Source of the DNA: Stigmatella erecta | Lineage (GTDB): Bacteria > Myxococcota > Myxococcia > Myxococcales > Myxococcaceae | Length of the DNA: 64,000 nt | Assembly: GCF_900111745.1 (NCBI RefSeq) | Contig: NZ_FOIJ01000004.1 | Location: 186,001-250,000, forward strand | Direction of reading: 5' to 3' | In this document: positions 15,448 to 23,387 of the stretch, in pieces | Layout: every line of letters begins with the position of its first letter | Numbering within the stretch: position 1 is the stretch's first letter | Made by a program: the position numbers and the translations under genes | The notes under the pieces: generated by a model | Databases searched by the model: none | Told to the model about the DNA's origin: nothing | Seen by the model: only the letters and a program-made list of their open reading frames with translations

Positions 15448-16175
15448 CGCATGCACCCCGTGACGACGATATCAAGTCTGGGATCCCGTTGCAGTAACGC
15501 ATCCTTGTGGGCTTGGGTGCTCACCCCAACGACGAAGCCGTATCCACATGCCTCCGCGATGTCCCGCTCTTCCTGTAGCAATGGCACTTGCTCCAGGATC
15601 GTCTGCCGCTGGATGAAGTCAGAGTACGCGTCGAATCGATGGGTCTTGATCTCCCACAGCACGCGCACGCCGACTTGCAGCGCATCAAAGCGCTTGCCGC
15701 CCACGAGCACGTCCTTTCCGGGGTAGCGGTTTGGCGGAAACCTATCGGCGCACTCGTTATGCGGAGGATCTTCGCCCGCGTGTGGCACTGGGATGGGCTC
15801 GCACTCTGGGCGGCGGCGCTCCGCCGTCACCGGGGCAGGCGGGTCCCTCCTGTTCGCCCTGGGCCTCTCCGGTGTGGGTTTCGCCTCCGGTTCCTGCGAG
15901 GCCCGAGGAGCGTCTCCGGCCCAAAGGCCCGGCTCCCGGGTGGGCGGCAACACGCGCTTGTGTGGGCTCTGCGGCAGGGGTTGGGGGTGAACCTGCCCTG
16001 GCTGCCCGGGGGTGGGGAGGCCCGTGCCGGGCACAGCCGGTGGGCGCACAGGCGCCCAAGCGTAGGTCTCAGGCGCCTCTTGAGTCTCAGGCCCCTCTGG
16101 AGAGGTGGCGCACCCAGCTACAACTCCGGCAACGGCAACGGCTTGGCGGAGTGCGCTGCAAGTTCGGAGGTTCAT
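15444..16175 (-). CDS. Lipoprotein toxin with C-terminal PD-(D/E)XK-like DUF6310 domain
   Basis: 243 residues. The N-terminus MNLRTCSALRQAVAVAGV is followed by VAGC, a lipobox, so the mature protein should be lipidated. Residues about 25-150 are a Pro/Arg-rich spacer. The C-terminal domain (about 155-243) matches DUF6310: DRFPPNRYPGKDVLVGGKRF, then D followed ten residues later by EIK in LWEIKTHRFD, the acidic and Lys core of PD-(D/E)XK nucleases. The layout (lipobox, variable linker, C-terminal nuclease-like domain, overlapping immunity gene) is that of myxobacterial SitA-type toxins passed between kin by outer-membrane exchange; that route is inferred. AAAGGACG precedes the ATG at 16175. 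The frame stays open upstream to the GH81 stop, but no good earlier start exists. Confidence 0.82.
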   Translation of the reverse strand: MNLRTCSALRQAVAVAGVVAGCATSPEGPETQEAPETYAWAPVRPPAVPGTGLPTPGQPGQVHPQPLPQSPHKRVLPPTREPGLWAGDAPRASQEPEAKPTPERPRANRRDPPAPVTAERRRPECEPIPVPHAGEDPPHNECADRFPPNRYPGKDVLVGGKRFDALQVGVRVLWEIKTHRFDAYSDFIQRQTILEQVPLLQEERDIAEACGYGFVVGVSTQAHKDALLQRDPRLDIVVTGCMR

Positions 16176-16526
16176 TCCGCGTCCTTTCAGCGAAGAAGGG
16201 GCGGGGCGGGTCAACGCTGGGCCAGTTCCCCTCGGGAGTCTGCCAGAATGCTCTGACAGCTCGGCCCCGTGGTGCCGCGTCGGACAGCACTTCGCGCGCG
16301 GGCTGCGCTCACCTGTGGGGCCTGGTTCGCTTAAGCCCCCGGACATGAATGATGTACACCTGCGCCGCAGCCACGTGCCGCCGTTCTCGATCCAGCGCTC
16401 CGCCTCGGCCTCCTGGACCCAGCGGCTCACCGGCACGTGGCCTCGCGGCACAGCGCCCGTTGCCGCTCCAGAACCGCGCGGGTAGACGACCCGCCCGAGC
16501 TCCTTTGCGGCAACGGGGCGCGGGGA
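16176..16526. other. Intergenic stretch with right islet repeat and possible coding scrap
   Basis: Between the toxin start and the GH81 stop. On the minus strand one frame stays open from the GH81 stop into the toxin gene; the part at about 16380-16510 looks protein-like (VPRGHVPVSRWVQEAEA, ERWIENGGTWL) but has no plausible start or recognised family. It may be a remnant of a gene disrupted when the islet arrived. Otherwise only the direct repeat is seen. Confidence 0.3.
16264..16283. repeat. 20-bp direct repeat, right copy (attachment-site-like)
   Basis: Exact second copy of GCCCCGTGGTGCCGCGTCGG found at 14644-14663. It lies upstream of the toxin gene, so the repeat pair encloses both toxin and immunity genes. 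Confidence 0.8.
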
Positions 16527-19500
16527 CTACTGCACCGGGTTGACCCGGAGGAGAGACTTGGCGGGCACGGAGGCGGTGCCCGTGGTGCCCGAGGCGTTCT
16601 TGAACGTCACCGTGAGGGGGGCATCGGTGGGGTTCCACACCAGGGCCGAGTACACGGTGCCCTTCTTGTAGACGGTGGCCGCCGCCTTGCCCGTGGCCCA
16701 GATGTCCGAGGTGCGCTGGCCGAGGCTGGCCATGTTGTGGATGAACCAGTACGTGTTGAACACCTCGTTCTGCTGCAGGGCGGAGGCGTTCCACTTGCTG
16801 ATGGCGCCGGCGGCGTTGCTCAGCGACTGGATGGGCCACACGACGTGCTGCCACTCCTTCTCGGGCCCGCCGTTGTCCGTCACGAAGCCGTTGTAGAGCG
16901 CGGCGGCCTGGGTGGGGTTGAAGCCGTAGCTGGTCAGGTACTCGGCGGTGGGCAGCCAGTGGATGCCGTAGATGTGGACCGGTGCGCCGCTGAAGAAGGT
17001 GCCGTAGAAGTTGGACGCGCCGTACACCTGGCCCACCGTCTTGTGGGTCCACTGGGGCACCCAGTTGTCCCCGTCATAGTTGAACCAGTACTGCTCCACG
17101 GCCTTCAGCTCCGTGGTGAAGCCGTAGATGCCCGCGTCGCGGTAGGCGGTGTTCCCGGTGAGCACGCCCCACAGGTACTGGCCCACCCAGCCGAACAGCG
17201 ACTCGCCGGCCGCCTCCTGGTTGTTGCCGTTGTTGTTGTCCGCGTAGCCGCCGGCCCACGAGTGGCCCTCGTACGGATCGAAGCTGCGGAAGAACGGGTA
17301 CAGCGTGTCGGTGCGCGAGGGGTTCGCGTAGTCGCGGATCAGGTGCTCCACCATGGCGCCGTACTGGGTGCGGAAGTTCGCGTCATACGTGGCGAGCACC
17401 GCCGAGGCGAACACGTAGTAGCCGTAGGTGAAGTGGTGGTCGGTGATGCCGGTGTTGGCGCCGAACTCACTGACCCGGTAGTACGTCGTGCCCCAGTCCG
17501 GGTTGTAATAGAAGAAGTAGTCCGGCTCGCCGTCCGTGTACGTGTACCAGTTGGTGAGGATGGTGCGGATGCGCGAGAGGAACAGGTCCCGGTAGGCGGT
17601 GTTGCCGGTCTTGTCCGCGGCGAGCACGCCCATGGCGAGCGGGTGCAGCTGCTTGCCCTGCCAGTACGCATCGGCGGCCATCGGGGTGCTGGCGGTCTGC
17701 CGCTCGAGGATTTGCAGGTACTGGCTCATCAGCGTCCGGGAGTACTCGGGGTTGGTGGGCTCGGGGAACTGGGGGACGATGCCGTGGAACCGGTTCACCG
17801 TCGTGAAGGCGTTGCCCTCGCGGAGCTTCAGCGTGCCGCGCACGGACGGGTAGGTGAGCGCGGTGAGCGCCGCCGAGGTGCTCTTCCACTGGTGGGGCAG
17901 CAGCGCCGTCAGCGTGACGTTGGAGAAGCCGGTGCGCTTGAGCTGCGTCGTCAGGTTGAAGGTGGTGGTGAGCTGCGCGGTGGCCTCGTCGTAGGCGTAG
18001 CTGACCTGGGTGCCCGTCACGAAGGCGTAGGCGTGCTGGTAGAAGTAGTTCAGGTCGGTGGGGGACGGCAGGGCCGCCACCGCGAGGAAGTTCTGGCCGC
18101 TGCCCAGGCGGATCTTCAGCTTCGAGCCCACCTTCTGGAACACGGTGCCCGCCGGGGCGAAGACGCCGTAGTAGCGCGTCTGGGCCGTGCCCCCGCCGTC
18201 GGTGTTGGAGATCCTCACGCCGATCCGGTCGGTGGTCACCGAGGTGCCATCCGCGGTGAGGATCGCCGTGTTGCTGTCATTGAAGATCTGCGAGATGACG
18301 GAGGAGTAGATCTCCACCGAGTTGGGATCGCTGAACTGGGTATAGAGGTAGGGCGAGCCCTTGACGAACGTCACCTTGAACTTGTCGGTGGCGTCATCGC
18401 TGAGGACGGCGTCCACGGACCAGTCGCTGTAGCCGGTCACCCGGTTGGCCATTTTGGACGTGTCGATGCTGGTGGAGCGCAGGTAGAAGTCCGGGTTGCC
18501 ATCGGCGTTCACGGCCGAGCGGTCGCCGTTGATCCACCCCGCGCCCGGGTTCAGCACGCCGAGCCCCTGGCTGAAGAACTTGGACTTCAGGGGCAGGGTG
18601 ACGAGGTAGTCGCCCTGCGGCTTGATGAAGAGGGACTGCCACCAGTCATTGGAGGGCAGGGGCGTCGTCACGTTGCTGGTGCGGTAGCCCGGGTAGCGGG
18701 GCTGCGGCATCTTGTAGTCGTTCGTCAGGTAGCTGCCCTGGCCCACGGCTACCTTGGACGGAACGGGCAGCGGCGAAATCGTGTGCGTGGGCTGGGGCTG
18801 GCCCGCCACGTAGTCGTAGACCTCGAGCTCGTAGAGGGAGTACCCAAAGCTGGTGGCCCGGGCGTAGCCCTGCAGCCGGACATAGCGGCCGGTGGTGTAC
18901 AGGGGGATGGTCTGCGTGCCGCCCGCGCCCCGGAGCTCGCGGTAGACGGTGGTCCACTGCGTGCCGTTGGGGGAGACCTGTAGATCGAACACGCGCCCCG
19001 CGGCCGTCTCCCACTTGAGCACCACGCGGCCCACCGTTCGCGAGCTGCCCAGGTCGACGGTGAGCCACTCGCTGTCCGTGGCGTTGGAGCCCCAGCGCGT
19101 CGCCGGGTTGCCATCCACGGCGTTGGCGGGCACCGCCGTGCCCGCGGGCGGGTTGGGCTCATAGGAGGAGGCGGTGGTGGTCCGGTTCAGCGCCACGTTG
19201 GGGCCGTACTGCACCGGGGGCGTGTTCACCCCGCCCGTGCCGTACACCTCGAGCTCCAGGATGGAATAGCCGTACGCGGCGAGCGCGCGCTGCGTGCCGT
19301 ACACGCGCACGTACCGGCCGCTGCCGGAGACGGTCAGGTCGTCGATGCCGCCGTCCCCGGCCGCCGTGGAATAGAGGTCCGTCCAGGTCAGCTCATCGCT
19401 CGAAATCTGGACCTTGTAGGCCTTGGCGTAGGCGCCCTCCCATTGAATCTTCACGCGGCTGACTTGCGCCGCGGCGCCCAGGTCCACGTAGAGCCACTGC

Positions 19501-20099
19501 GGATCCACGCCCCACGCGCTGGCCCACCGGGAGCCAGTGCTGCCGTCCACGGCCTGCTCCGCCGTGTTGCCGCCCTCCACCGAGGAGGCATAGACGCTGC
19601 GGTTCAGCGCGAGCTGGAGCGTGGGGCCCGTGCCCCCGCCGCCCACGGTGCCGTACACCTCGAGCTCCAGGATGGAGTAGCCGTAGTTGGTCAGCGCGCG
19701 CTGCGTGCCATACACGCGCACATAGCGGCCGCTGCCGGAGACGGTCAGGTCATCGACGCCGCCGTCCCCGGCCGCCGTGGAATAGAGGTCCGTCCAGCTG
19801 TTGCCGTCCGCGGAGACCTGGACCTTGTAGGCCTTGGCATAGGCGGACTCCCACTGGATCTTGACCCGGTCGATGGCGGCCGTGGCGCCCAGGTCCACGG
19901 ACAGCCACTGTGGGTCCACGCCCCAGACGCTGGCCCACCGGGGCCCGGTACTGCCGTCCACGGCGAGGTCTGCCGTGTTGCCTCCCTCCACGGAGGACGC
20001 GGTGGCGGGACGTTTCAAAGACAGCAGGCTGGAGGCCGCATGGGCCTCCGGACCGGCGAACAGGAGCGCCAGCAATAGGCCAGCGGACGCGAGTTTCAT
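16527..20099 (-). CDS. Secreted GH81 endo-beta-1,3-glucanase with three discoidin domains
   Basis: 1190 residues. A signal peptide (about 1-21, ending AHA) is followed by three F5/8 type C (discoidin, CBM32-like) domains at about 27-151, 164-288 and 300-430, each ending in a LELEVYGT/YELEVYD strand. The catalytic GH81 domain fills about 455-1090 and shows the family blocks GITDHHFTYGYYVF and GHSWAGGYADNNNGNNQEAA, which carry the proposed catalytic acid residues. GH81 enzymes cut beta-1,3-glucan of fungal and oomycete walls. A beta-rich tail (about 1110-1190) closes the protein. Discoidin domains 1 and 2 are recent duplicates with a 411-bp period. AGAGGG precedes the ATG. The upstream region holds a promoter overlapped by palindromes. 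Confidence 0.93.
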   Translation of the reverse strand: MKLASAGLLLALLFAGPEAHAASSLLSLKRPATASSVEGGNTADLAVDGSTGPRWASVWGVDPQWLSVDLGATAAIDRVKIQWESAYAKAYKVQVSADGNSWTDLYSTAAGDGGVDDLTVSGSGRYVRVYGTQRALTNYGYSILELEVYGTVGGGGTGPTLQLALNRSVYASSVEGGNTAEQAVDGSTGSRWASAWGVDPQWLYVDLGAAAQVSRVKIQWEGAYAKAYKVQISSDELTWTDLYSTAAGDGGIDDLTVSGSGRYVRVYGTQRALAAYGYSILELEVYGTGGVNTPPVQYGPNVALNRTTTASSYEPNPPAGTAVPANAVDGNPATRWGSNATDSEWLTVDLGSSRTVGRVVLKWETAAGRVFDLQVSPNGTQWTTVYRELRGAGGTQTIPLYTTGRYVRLQGYARATSFGYSLYELEVYDYVAGQPQPTHTISPLPVPSKVAVGQGSYLTNDYKMPQPRYPGYRTSNVTTPLPSNDWWQSLFIKPQGDYLVTLPLKSKFFSQGLGVLNPGAGWINGDRSAVNADGNPDFYLRSTSIDTSKMANRVTGYSDWSVDAVLSDDATDKFKVTFVKGSPYLYTQFSDPNSVEIYSSVISQIFNDSNTAILTADGTSVTTDRIGVRISNTDGGGTAQTRYYGVFAPAGTVFQKVGSKLKIRLGSGQNFLAVAALPSPTDLNYFYQHAYAFVTGTQVSYAYDEATAQLTTTFNLTTQLKRTGFSNVTLTALLPHQWKSTSAALTALTYPSVRGTLKLREGNAFTTVNRFHGIVPQFPEPTNPEYSRTLMSQYLQILERQTASTPMAADAYWQGKQLHPLAMGVLAADKTGNTAYRDLFLSRIRTILTNWYTYTDGEPDYFFYYNPDWGTTYYRVSEFGANTGITDHHFTYGYYVFASAVLATYDANFRTQYGAMVEHLIRDYANPSRTDTLYPFFRSFDPYEGHSWAGGYADNNNGNNQEAAGESLFGWVGQYLWGVLTGNTAYRDAGIYGFTTELKAVEQYWFNYDGDNWVPQWTHKTVGQVYGASNFYGTFFSGAPVHIYGIHWLPTAEYLTSYGFNPTQAAALYNGFVTDNGGPEKEWQHVVWPIQSLSNAAGAISKWNASALQQNEVFNTYWFIHNMASLGQRTSDIWATGKAAATVYKKGTVYSALVWNPTDAPLTVTFKNASGTTGTASVPAKSLLRVNPVQ
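19200..20030 (-). repeat. Duplicated discoidin-domain coding repeats (411-bp period)
   Basis: Within the GH81 gene, blocks such as CTGCCGGAGACGGTCAGGTC recur at about 19321 and 19732, and the surrounding 100-plus bases are nearly identical. The period of 411 bp equals 137 codons, one discoidin domain plus linker. The third domain (18790-19190) is clearly older and does not share this DNA identity. Confidence 0.8.
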
Positions 20100-20160
20100 G
20101 GGAACCCTCTGGAGCGCAATCGGGGGAAAAGCACTCTAGAGGGCTTAAACAGAAAATATC

Positions 20161-20200
20161 AAACAGGCCTGTTTAGTATGGAATTGTCGAAACGTTTCAA
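20161..20200 (-). promoter_or_regulatory. GH81 promoter overlapped by LacI-type and second palindrome
   Basis: On the minus strand TTGAAA (20200-20195), 16 bases, then TACTAA (20178-20173) form a sigma-70-like promoter. GAAACGTTTC (20189-20198), a LacI/GalR-type operator core, overlaps the -35 box. AAACAGGCCTGTTT (20161-20174), a perfect 14-bp palindrome, covers the region from the -10 edge toward +1. Repression released by a sugar ligand is the natural reading. The LacI-type site also overlaps the antiporter stop codon. Confidence 0.5.
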
Positions 20201-21804
20201 TTGCGGATGGGCTCGTTGCTCACCACCGAGTCCTCCAGGGAGACGTGGGCCTCGGCGTCCTTGGCCTTGGCGAGCCGCTCGTCCAGCTCGGTGCTCAGGT
20301 GCTCGTAGGCCTCCTTGCCGATGGCACCCTTCTGGTAGGCCTTGAGCAGCGAGTCCTTCTCGATGATGAGCACGCGCCGCACGGCCTCCTGGTGCTCCTC
20401 CTCGTGGAAGCGGTTCGTCTGCTGCTTGAGGTTGGCCAGCTCCTCCTGGGCCGCGCGGGCCTTCTGCTCGTAGTCCTTCTCCAGCTGGTCCAGTACATCG
20501 GCGGGGATGTCGCGGGAGCGGCGCATGGACTCCAGCGCGCCCATGGCGGCGTGGACGGAGCCGAGGCGGCCCCGGGCCAGCTCGTACTTCTCCTGGTACA
20601 CGTCCCGCTGGCCGGTGACGCCCAGGCGCCGCAGCAGCGGCGGCATGGTGAGCCCCTGGACGATGATGGAGAGCACCACCACGCCGAACGTCATGTTCAC
20701 CAGCAGCTCCCGGTGGGCGAAGTCCTCGGGCAGGCTCAGCACCAGCACCATGGAGATGGCCCCGCGCAGGCCGCTCCAGGTGAGCACCGTGCTCCAGCTC
20801 CACGGCACGCGCTCGGAGGAGAGGCGCAGCAGGGCGGACACGCCGTACACCACGAGCGCGCGGCCGAGCAGCACGGCCAGATAGGCCAGGAGGATGGGCA
20901 CCCACGAGTCCAGCAGCGACTGGAGCTGCACCTCCATGCCGATGAGCAGGAACACGACGGAGTTGAGCGCGAACGCCAGGTACTCCCAGAAGCTCTCCAC
21001 CGCGACGCGCGTGGTGGCGCTCATGCCGGTGTTGGCGGCCCAGTTGCCACACAGCATGCCGGCCACCACGGTGGCGATGACGCCCGAGTAGTGGAAGTTC
21101 TCGGCCACCACGAACGAGCCATAGGCGGCGATGACGGTGAGGGTGATTTCCACCATCGCGTCCTCGATGCGCTGGATGACCTGGGACACGGCGAACCCGA
21201 TGAGCCCGCCGATGAGCCCGCCCACGCCGGCGACCTTGATGAAGTCCAGCACGGCGCCGCTGGTGGTGAACTCACCCCCGAGCGCCACGGCGACGATGAG
21301 GTTGAAGAGCACGACGGCCGTGCCGTCATTGAGCAGGCTCTCGCCCTCCACGAGGACGGCCAGGCGCTTGGGGACACCCAGCATCTTGAAGAGCCCCACC
21401 ACGGCGATGGGGTCCGTGGAGACGATGACCGCGGCGAACACCAGGGCGTGGATGAAGGCGAAGCCTTGGACGAGCTGGAGCCCTCCCACGGCGGGCGACA
21501 GCAAGAGCGCGGTGACGGCCACGGCCGCGACGACGCCGGGGATGGCCAGGGCGTGGATGGCCAGCTTGTTCTTCCAGAACTTGCGGAAGTCCACGTGGAA
21601 GGCCGCCTCGAAGATGAGGCCCGGGAGGATGACGGCGAAGAGCAGCCCCTTGGTCAGGTGGGGCGGCTCGAAGGCATGCGCGGTGCCCAGCACGAGCCCT
21701 GCCACCACGAGGGCCACGGTGTAGGGGAACTTGAAGTAGCGCGCCACGATGGCCACGGCCGTCGCCACGGCGAAGAGCAGTACGAACGCCAACTCGAATT
21801 GCAT
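20197..21804 (-). CDS. Na+/H+ antiporter, CPA1 family
   Basis: 535 residues with about 12 predicted membrane helices in the first 400 and a charged, helical cytoplasmic tail of about 135 residues. Family signatures include STDPIAVVGLFKMLG and GESLLNDGTAVVLF, the ion-binding Asp-containing segments of NhaP/NHE-type exchangers, and SGLRGAISMVL in a later helix. It exchanges Na+ (or K+) for H+ across the inner membrane and so controls pH and salt. Long Glu/Lys-rich tail helices probably regulate activity. It ends only about 100 bp upstream of the GH81 start and is transcribed in the same direction, but the GH81 gene has its own promoter there. Confidence 0.93.
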   Translation of the reverse strand: MQFELAFVLLFAVATAVAIVARYFKFPYTVALVVAGLVLGTAHAFEPPHLTKGLLFAVILPGLIFEAAFHVDFRKFWKNKLAIHALAIPGVVAAVAVTALLLSPAVGGLQLVQGFAFIHALVFAAVIVSTDPIAVVGLFKMLGVPKRLAVLVEGESLLNDGTAVVLFNLIVAVALGGEFTTSGAVLDFIKVAGVGGLIGGLIGFAVSQVIQRIEDAMVEITLTVIAAYGSFVVAENFHYSGVIATVVAGMLCGNWAANTGMSATTRVAVESFWEYLAFALNSVVFLLIGMEVQLQSLLDSWVPILLAYLAVLLGRALVVYGVSALLRLSSERVPWSWSTVLTWSGLRGAISMVLVLSLPEDFAHRELLVNMTFGVVVLSIIVQGLTMPPLLRRLGVTGQRDVYQEKYELARGRLGSVHAAMGALESMRRSRDIPADVLDQLEKDYEQKARAAQEELANLKQQTNRFHEEEHQEAVRRVLIIEKDSLLKAYQKGAIGKEAYEHLSTELDERLAKAKDAEAHVSLEDSVVSNEPIRN

Positions 21805-21890
21805 CGGCTTCCCAGACGATTGGGGGTCAAAAGGTCAGTCTCTATGCCATCCCGGAGGGGCCGCAGGCAACCCGTCAAATGGAGAAGGGC

Positions 21891-22604
21891 TCAGCGGAGC
21901 GCCAACTCATGAAACTCGATGCCATCGAGCCCCAGGTGGTGCACGGCGTCCTTGAAGCGCTCGGAGCCCACCAGCACGGTGGCGAAGTTGCTCAAGCGAA
22001 AGAGTTCCTCGCCAGGGGGGAGGGAGGAGGCGTCGAGAAGAAGGTTCTTGGGGAGTTCGAAGCCATCCCGGCCGCAGCGTGCGCACGGCGGCGGGCGCTG
22101 GGGAAGACAGTCCTCGTGCAACCTGGCCAGGGGGGGCAGCTGAAGTTCGAGCAACTCGGGCGGGTTCTTTTTTGGGGCGAACCGCAGCTCGGGCGAGCAG
22201 CCTTTCAGGCTGCGGACACCATGCGCCAGCAGTTGCTCCGCCGCTTCCCGCCGGGCCAGGAGCGTCCAGGGGTTCTGAAAGAAGAACGCCCCGAAGTTGC
22301 CTCGGGCCGTACCCACCAGCGGCCCGAGGCGGGTGCCTGGCGGAATGGGAACTCCCGGCGGCAGCCATGGCCGGACAGACTCACGCAGCCGCTCGAACTC
22401 TTCGATGGGCTCCGCGCGGGGTTTTTCGAGGGCGGCTCGAAGGGGATGATCCGAGAGATCCACGCAAGGATAGGCGGTTCCGGCACTGGCCCAGATGGCG
22501 CCACAAACAGGGCATTCAGAGCCAGGCAGTCCCCAGCGGGATGTGGCGATGATGTCGCCCGTGGCGCTGGCTGCCTTGTCCGCTTTGAGTCGATAGAAGC
22601 GCAT
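21891..22604 (-). CDS. sitI6: SitI6-family double-CXXCG immunity protein
   Basis: About 237 residues, cytoplasmic, starting MRFYRLKADKAASATGDI. Two CXXCG motifs, CPVCG near residue 32 and CARCG near residue 175, are the hallmark of the family known as gmx_para_CXXCG, whose founding function is immunity to SitA6 toxins of Myxococcus. The motifs probably bind zinc. ATG 22604 is preferred because AGGAGGAG lies just upstream; an ATG at 22625 overlaps the toxin stop (TGATG) but lacks a Shine-Dalgarno. It follows the sitA6-like gene directly and should neutralise that toxin. The symbol rests on family membership. Confidence 0.88.
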   Translation of the reverse strand: MRFYRLKADKAASATGDIIATSRWGLPGSECPVCGAIWASAGTAYPCVDLSDHPLRAALEKPRAEPIEEFERLRESVRPWLPPGVPIPPGTRLGPLVGTARGNFGAFFFQNPWTLLARREAAEQLLAHGVRSLKGCSPELRFAPKKNPPELLELQLPPLARLHEDCLPQRPPPCARCGRDGFELPKNLLLDASSLPPGEELFRLSNFATVLVGSERFKDAVHHLGLDGIEFHELALR

Positions 22605-22624
22605 CTCTCCTCCTGCTGGGCGCA

Positions 22625-23278
22625 TCAGCGATAGGGAACCATCTGGGAGCCTGTCAGATCGTACTGAACGATGAGCTTGATGGCATGACGCCAGATCTCC
22701 TCGTGTGTCGCGGTATCACGCTCTTCCGTCCATCGTCTCCACTCTTCGTTCCACAGCCCCCCGCGTGAGCCTCCACTGTGAAGCCGGCGGTGGACCTCAC
22801 GGGGGATCCGCAGTGTGTAGTCATGGATGTTGATTCGCTGCCGGGAGAACCAGGCGGCCAGATCCGGGGCTTGAGGAAAAATGCGGTGCTTCTCCAGGCT
22901 CCCCGGAGGGTGTGAGCGTTGCTGAGGGAGGAGCGGGGCGGGGTGGTTGTTCCAGCGGATGACGAAGACGGGTTCCGCATCGGAGCGCGGGTATCTCCAC
23001 CCTCTGCGGGGCCACCCAGGCCCTCTGAAGAGCCGGTTCCAGCGAGCGGGCACCACCTCAAGGGAAGTGGCTTCGCCGGCAGCAACGAGATCCTGGCAGC
23101 GAAAAAGCGCGCAAGCCTCTGAGGCGCAGAACAGGTCCAGGGTGGTAGTGCCCTGACACTCCTCGTCGGATGAGGCCGCTGCGGCCTTGCCCGGCTCGCA
23201 CCGTGAAGGGGCAGTGGATGCACAGGCAGCCAGGAATACGCTCAGGCTGGCCGTTCGAATCCATGCAATGAGGCTCAT
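22625..23278 (-). CDS. sitA6: SitA6-family polymorphic toxin lipoprotein
   Basis: 217 residues. The signal sequence ends in the lipobox LAAC at residues 16-19, so the protein is lipidated and probably moved to the outer membrane. A Cys-rich middle (ECQGTTTLDLFC, CALFRCQDL) precedes a C-terminal toxin domain of the DUF2380/TIGR02269 type: KHRIFPQAPDLAAWFSRQ, INIHDYTLRIP, VHRRLHSGG and GLWNEEWRRW. This resembles an HNH/AHH nuclease in which the first motif is usually HHIFPQ; here it is KHRIFPQ. SitA proteins are delivered to kin by TraA/B-dependent outer-membrane exchange and kill recipients lacking the SitI partner. The 1-nt overlap with the next frame couples the pair. The ATG at 23278 has only a weak ribosome binding site. 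Confidence 0.85.
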   Translation of the reverse strand: MSLIAWIRTASLSVFLAACASTAPSRCEPGKAAAASSDEECQGTTTLDLFCASEACALFRCQDLVAAGEATSLEVVPARWNRLFRGPGWPRRGWRYPRSDAEPVFVIRWNNHPAPLLPQQRSHPPGSLEKHRIFPQAPDLAAWFSRQRINIHDYTLRIPREVHRRLHSGGSRGGLWNEEWRRWTEERDTATHEEIWRHAIKLIVQYDLTGSQMVPYR

Positions 23279-23306
23279 AGAAGGCTGATCTATCGCCCCG
23301 TGTCAC

Positions 23307-23339
23307 GCATGGCACGCGCATGTTGCTCGTGTGCCATGC
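23307..23339. promoter_or_regulatory. Perfect inverted repeat between divergent toxin and PhoX-like genes
   Basis: GCATGGCAC (23307-23315) and GTGCCATGC (23331-23339) form a 9-bp perfect inverted repeat, centres 24 bp apart, midway between the starts at 23278 and 23388. It could be a shared operator. Two-turn spacing suits a dimeric repressor or activator. No regulator is assigned. Confidence 0.4.
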
Positions 23340-23387
23340 GCGCTCTGTACCTTGCGCCCTTTCATCACTCATCGAGGTGAGGACAGG

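Noticed and set aside
16437-18983. 848-codon plus-strand frame opposite the GH81 gene
   Set aside because: Antisense to the glucanase, Val/Gly/Ala-rich repetitive composition without domains.
23310-23328. Sigma-54-like TGGCACG...TTGCT in front of the PhoX-like gene
   Set aside because: The GG to GC spacing is 14, not 12, bases, and the sequence is part of the inverted repeat.
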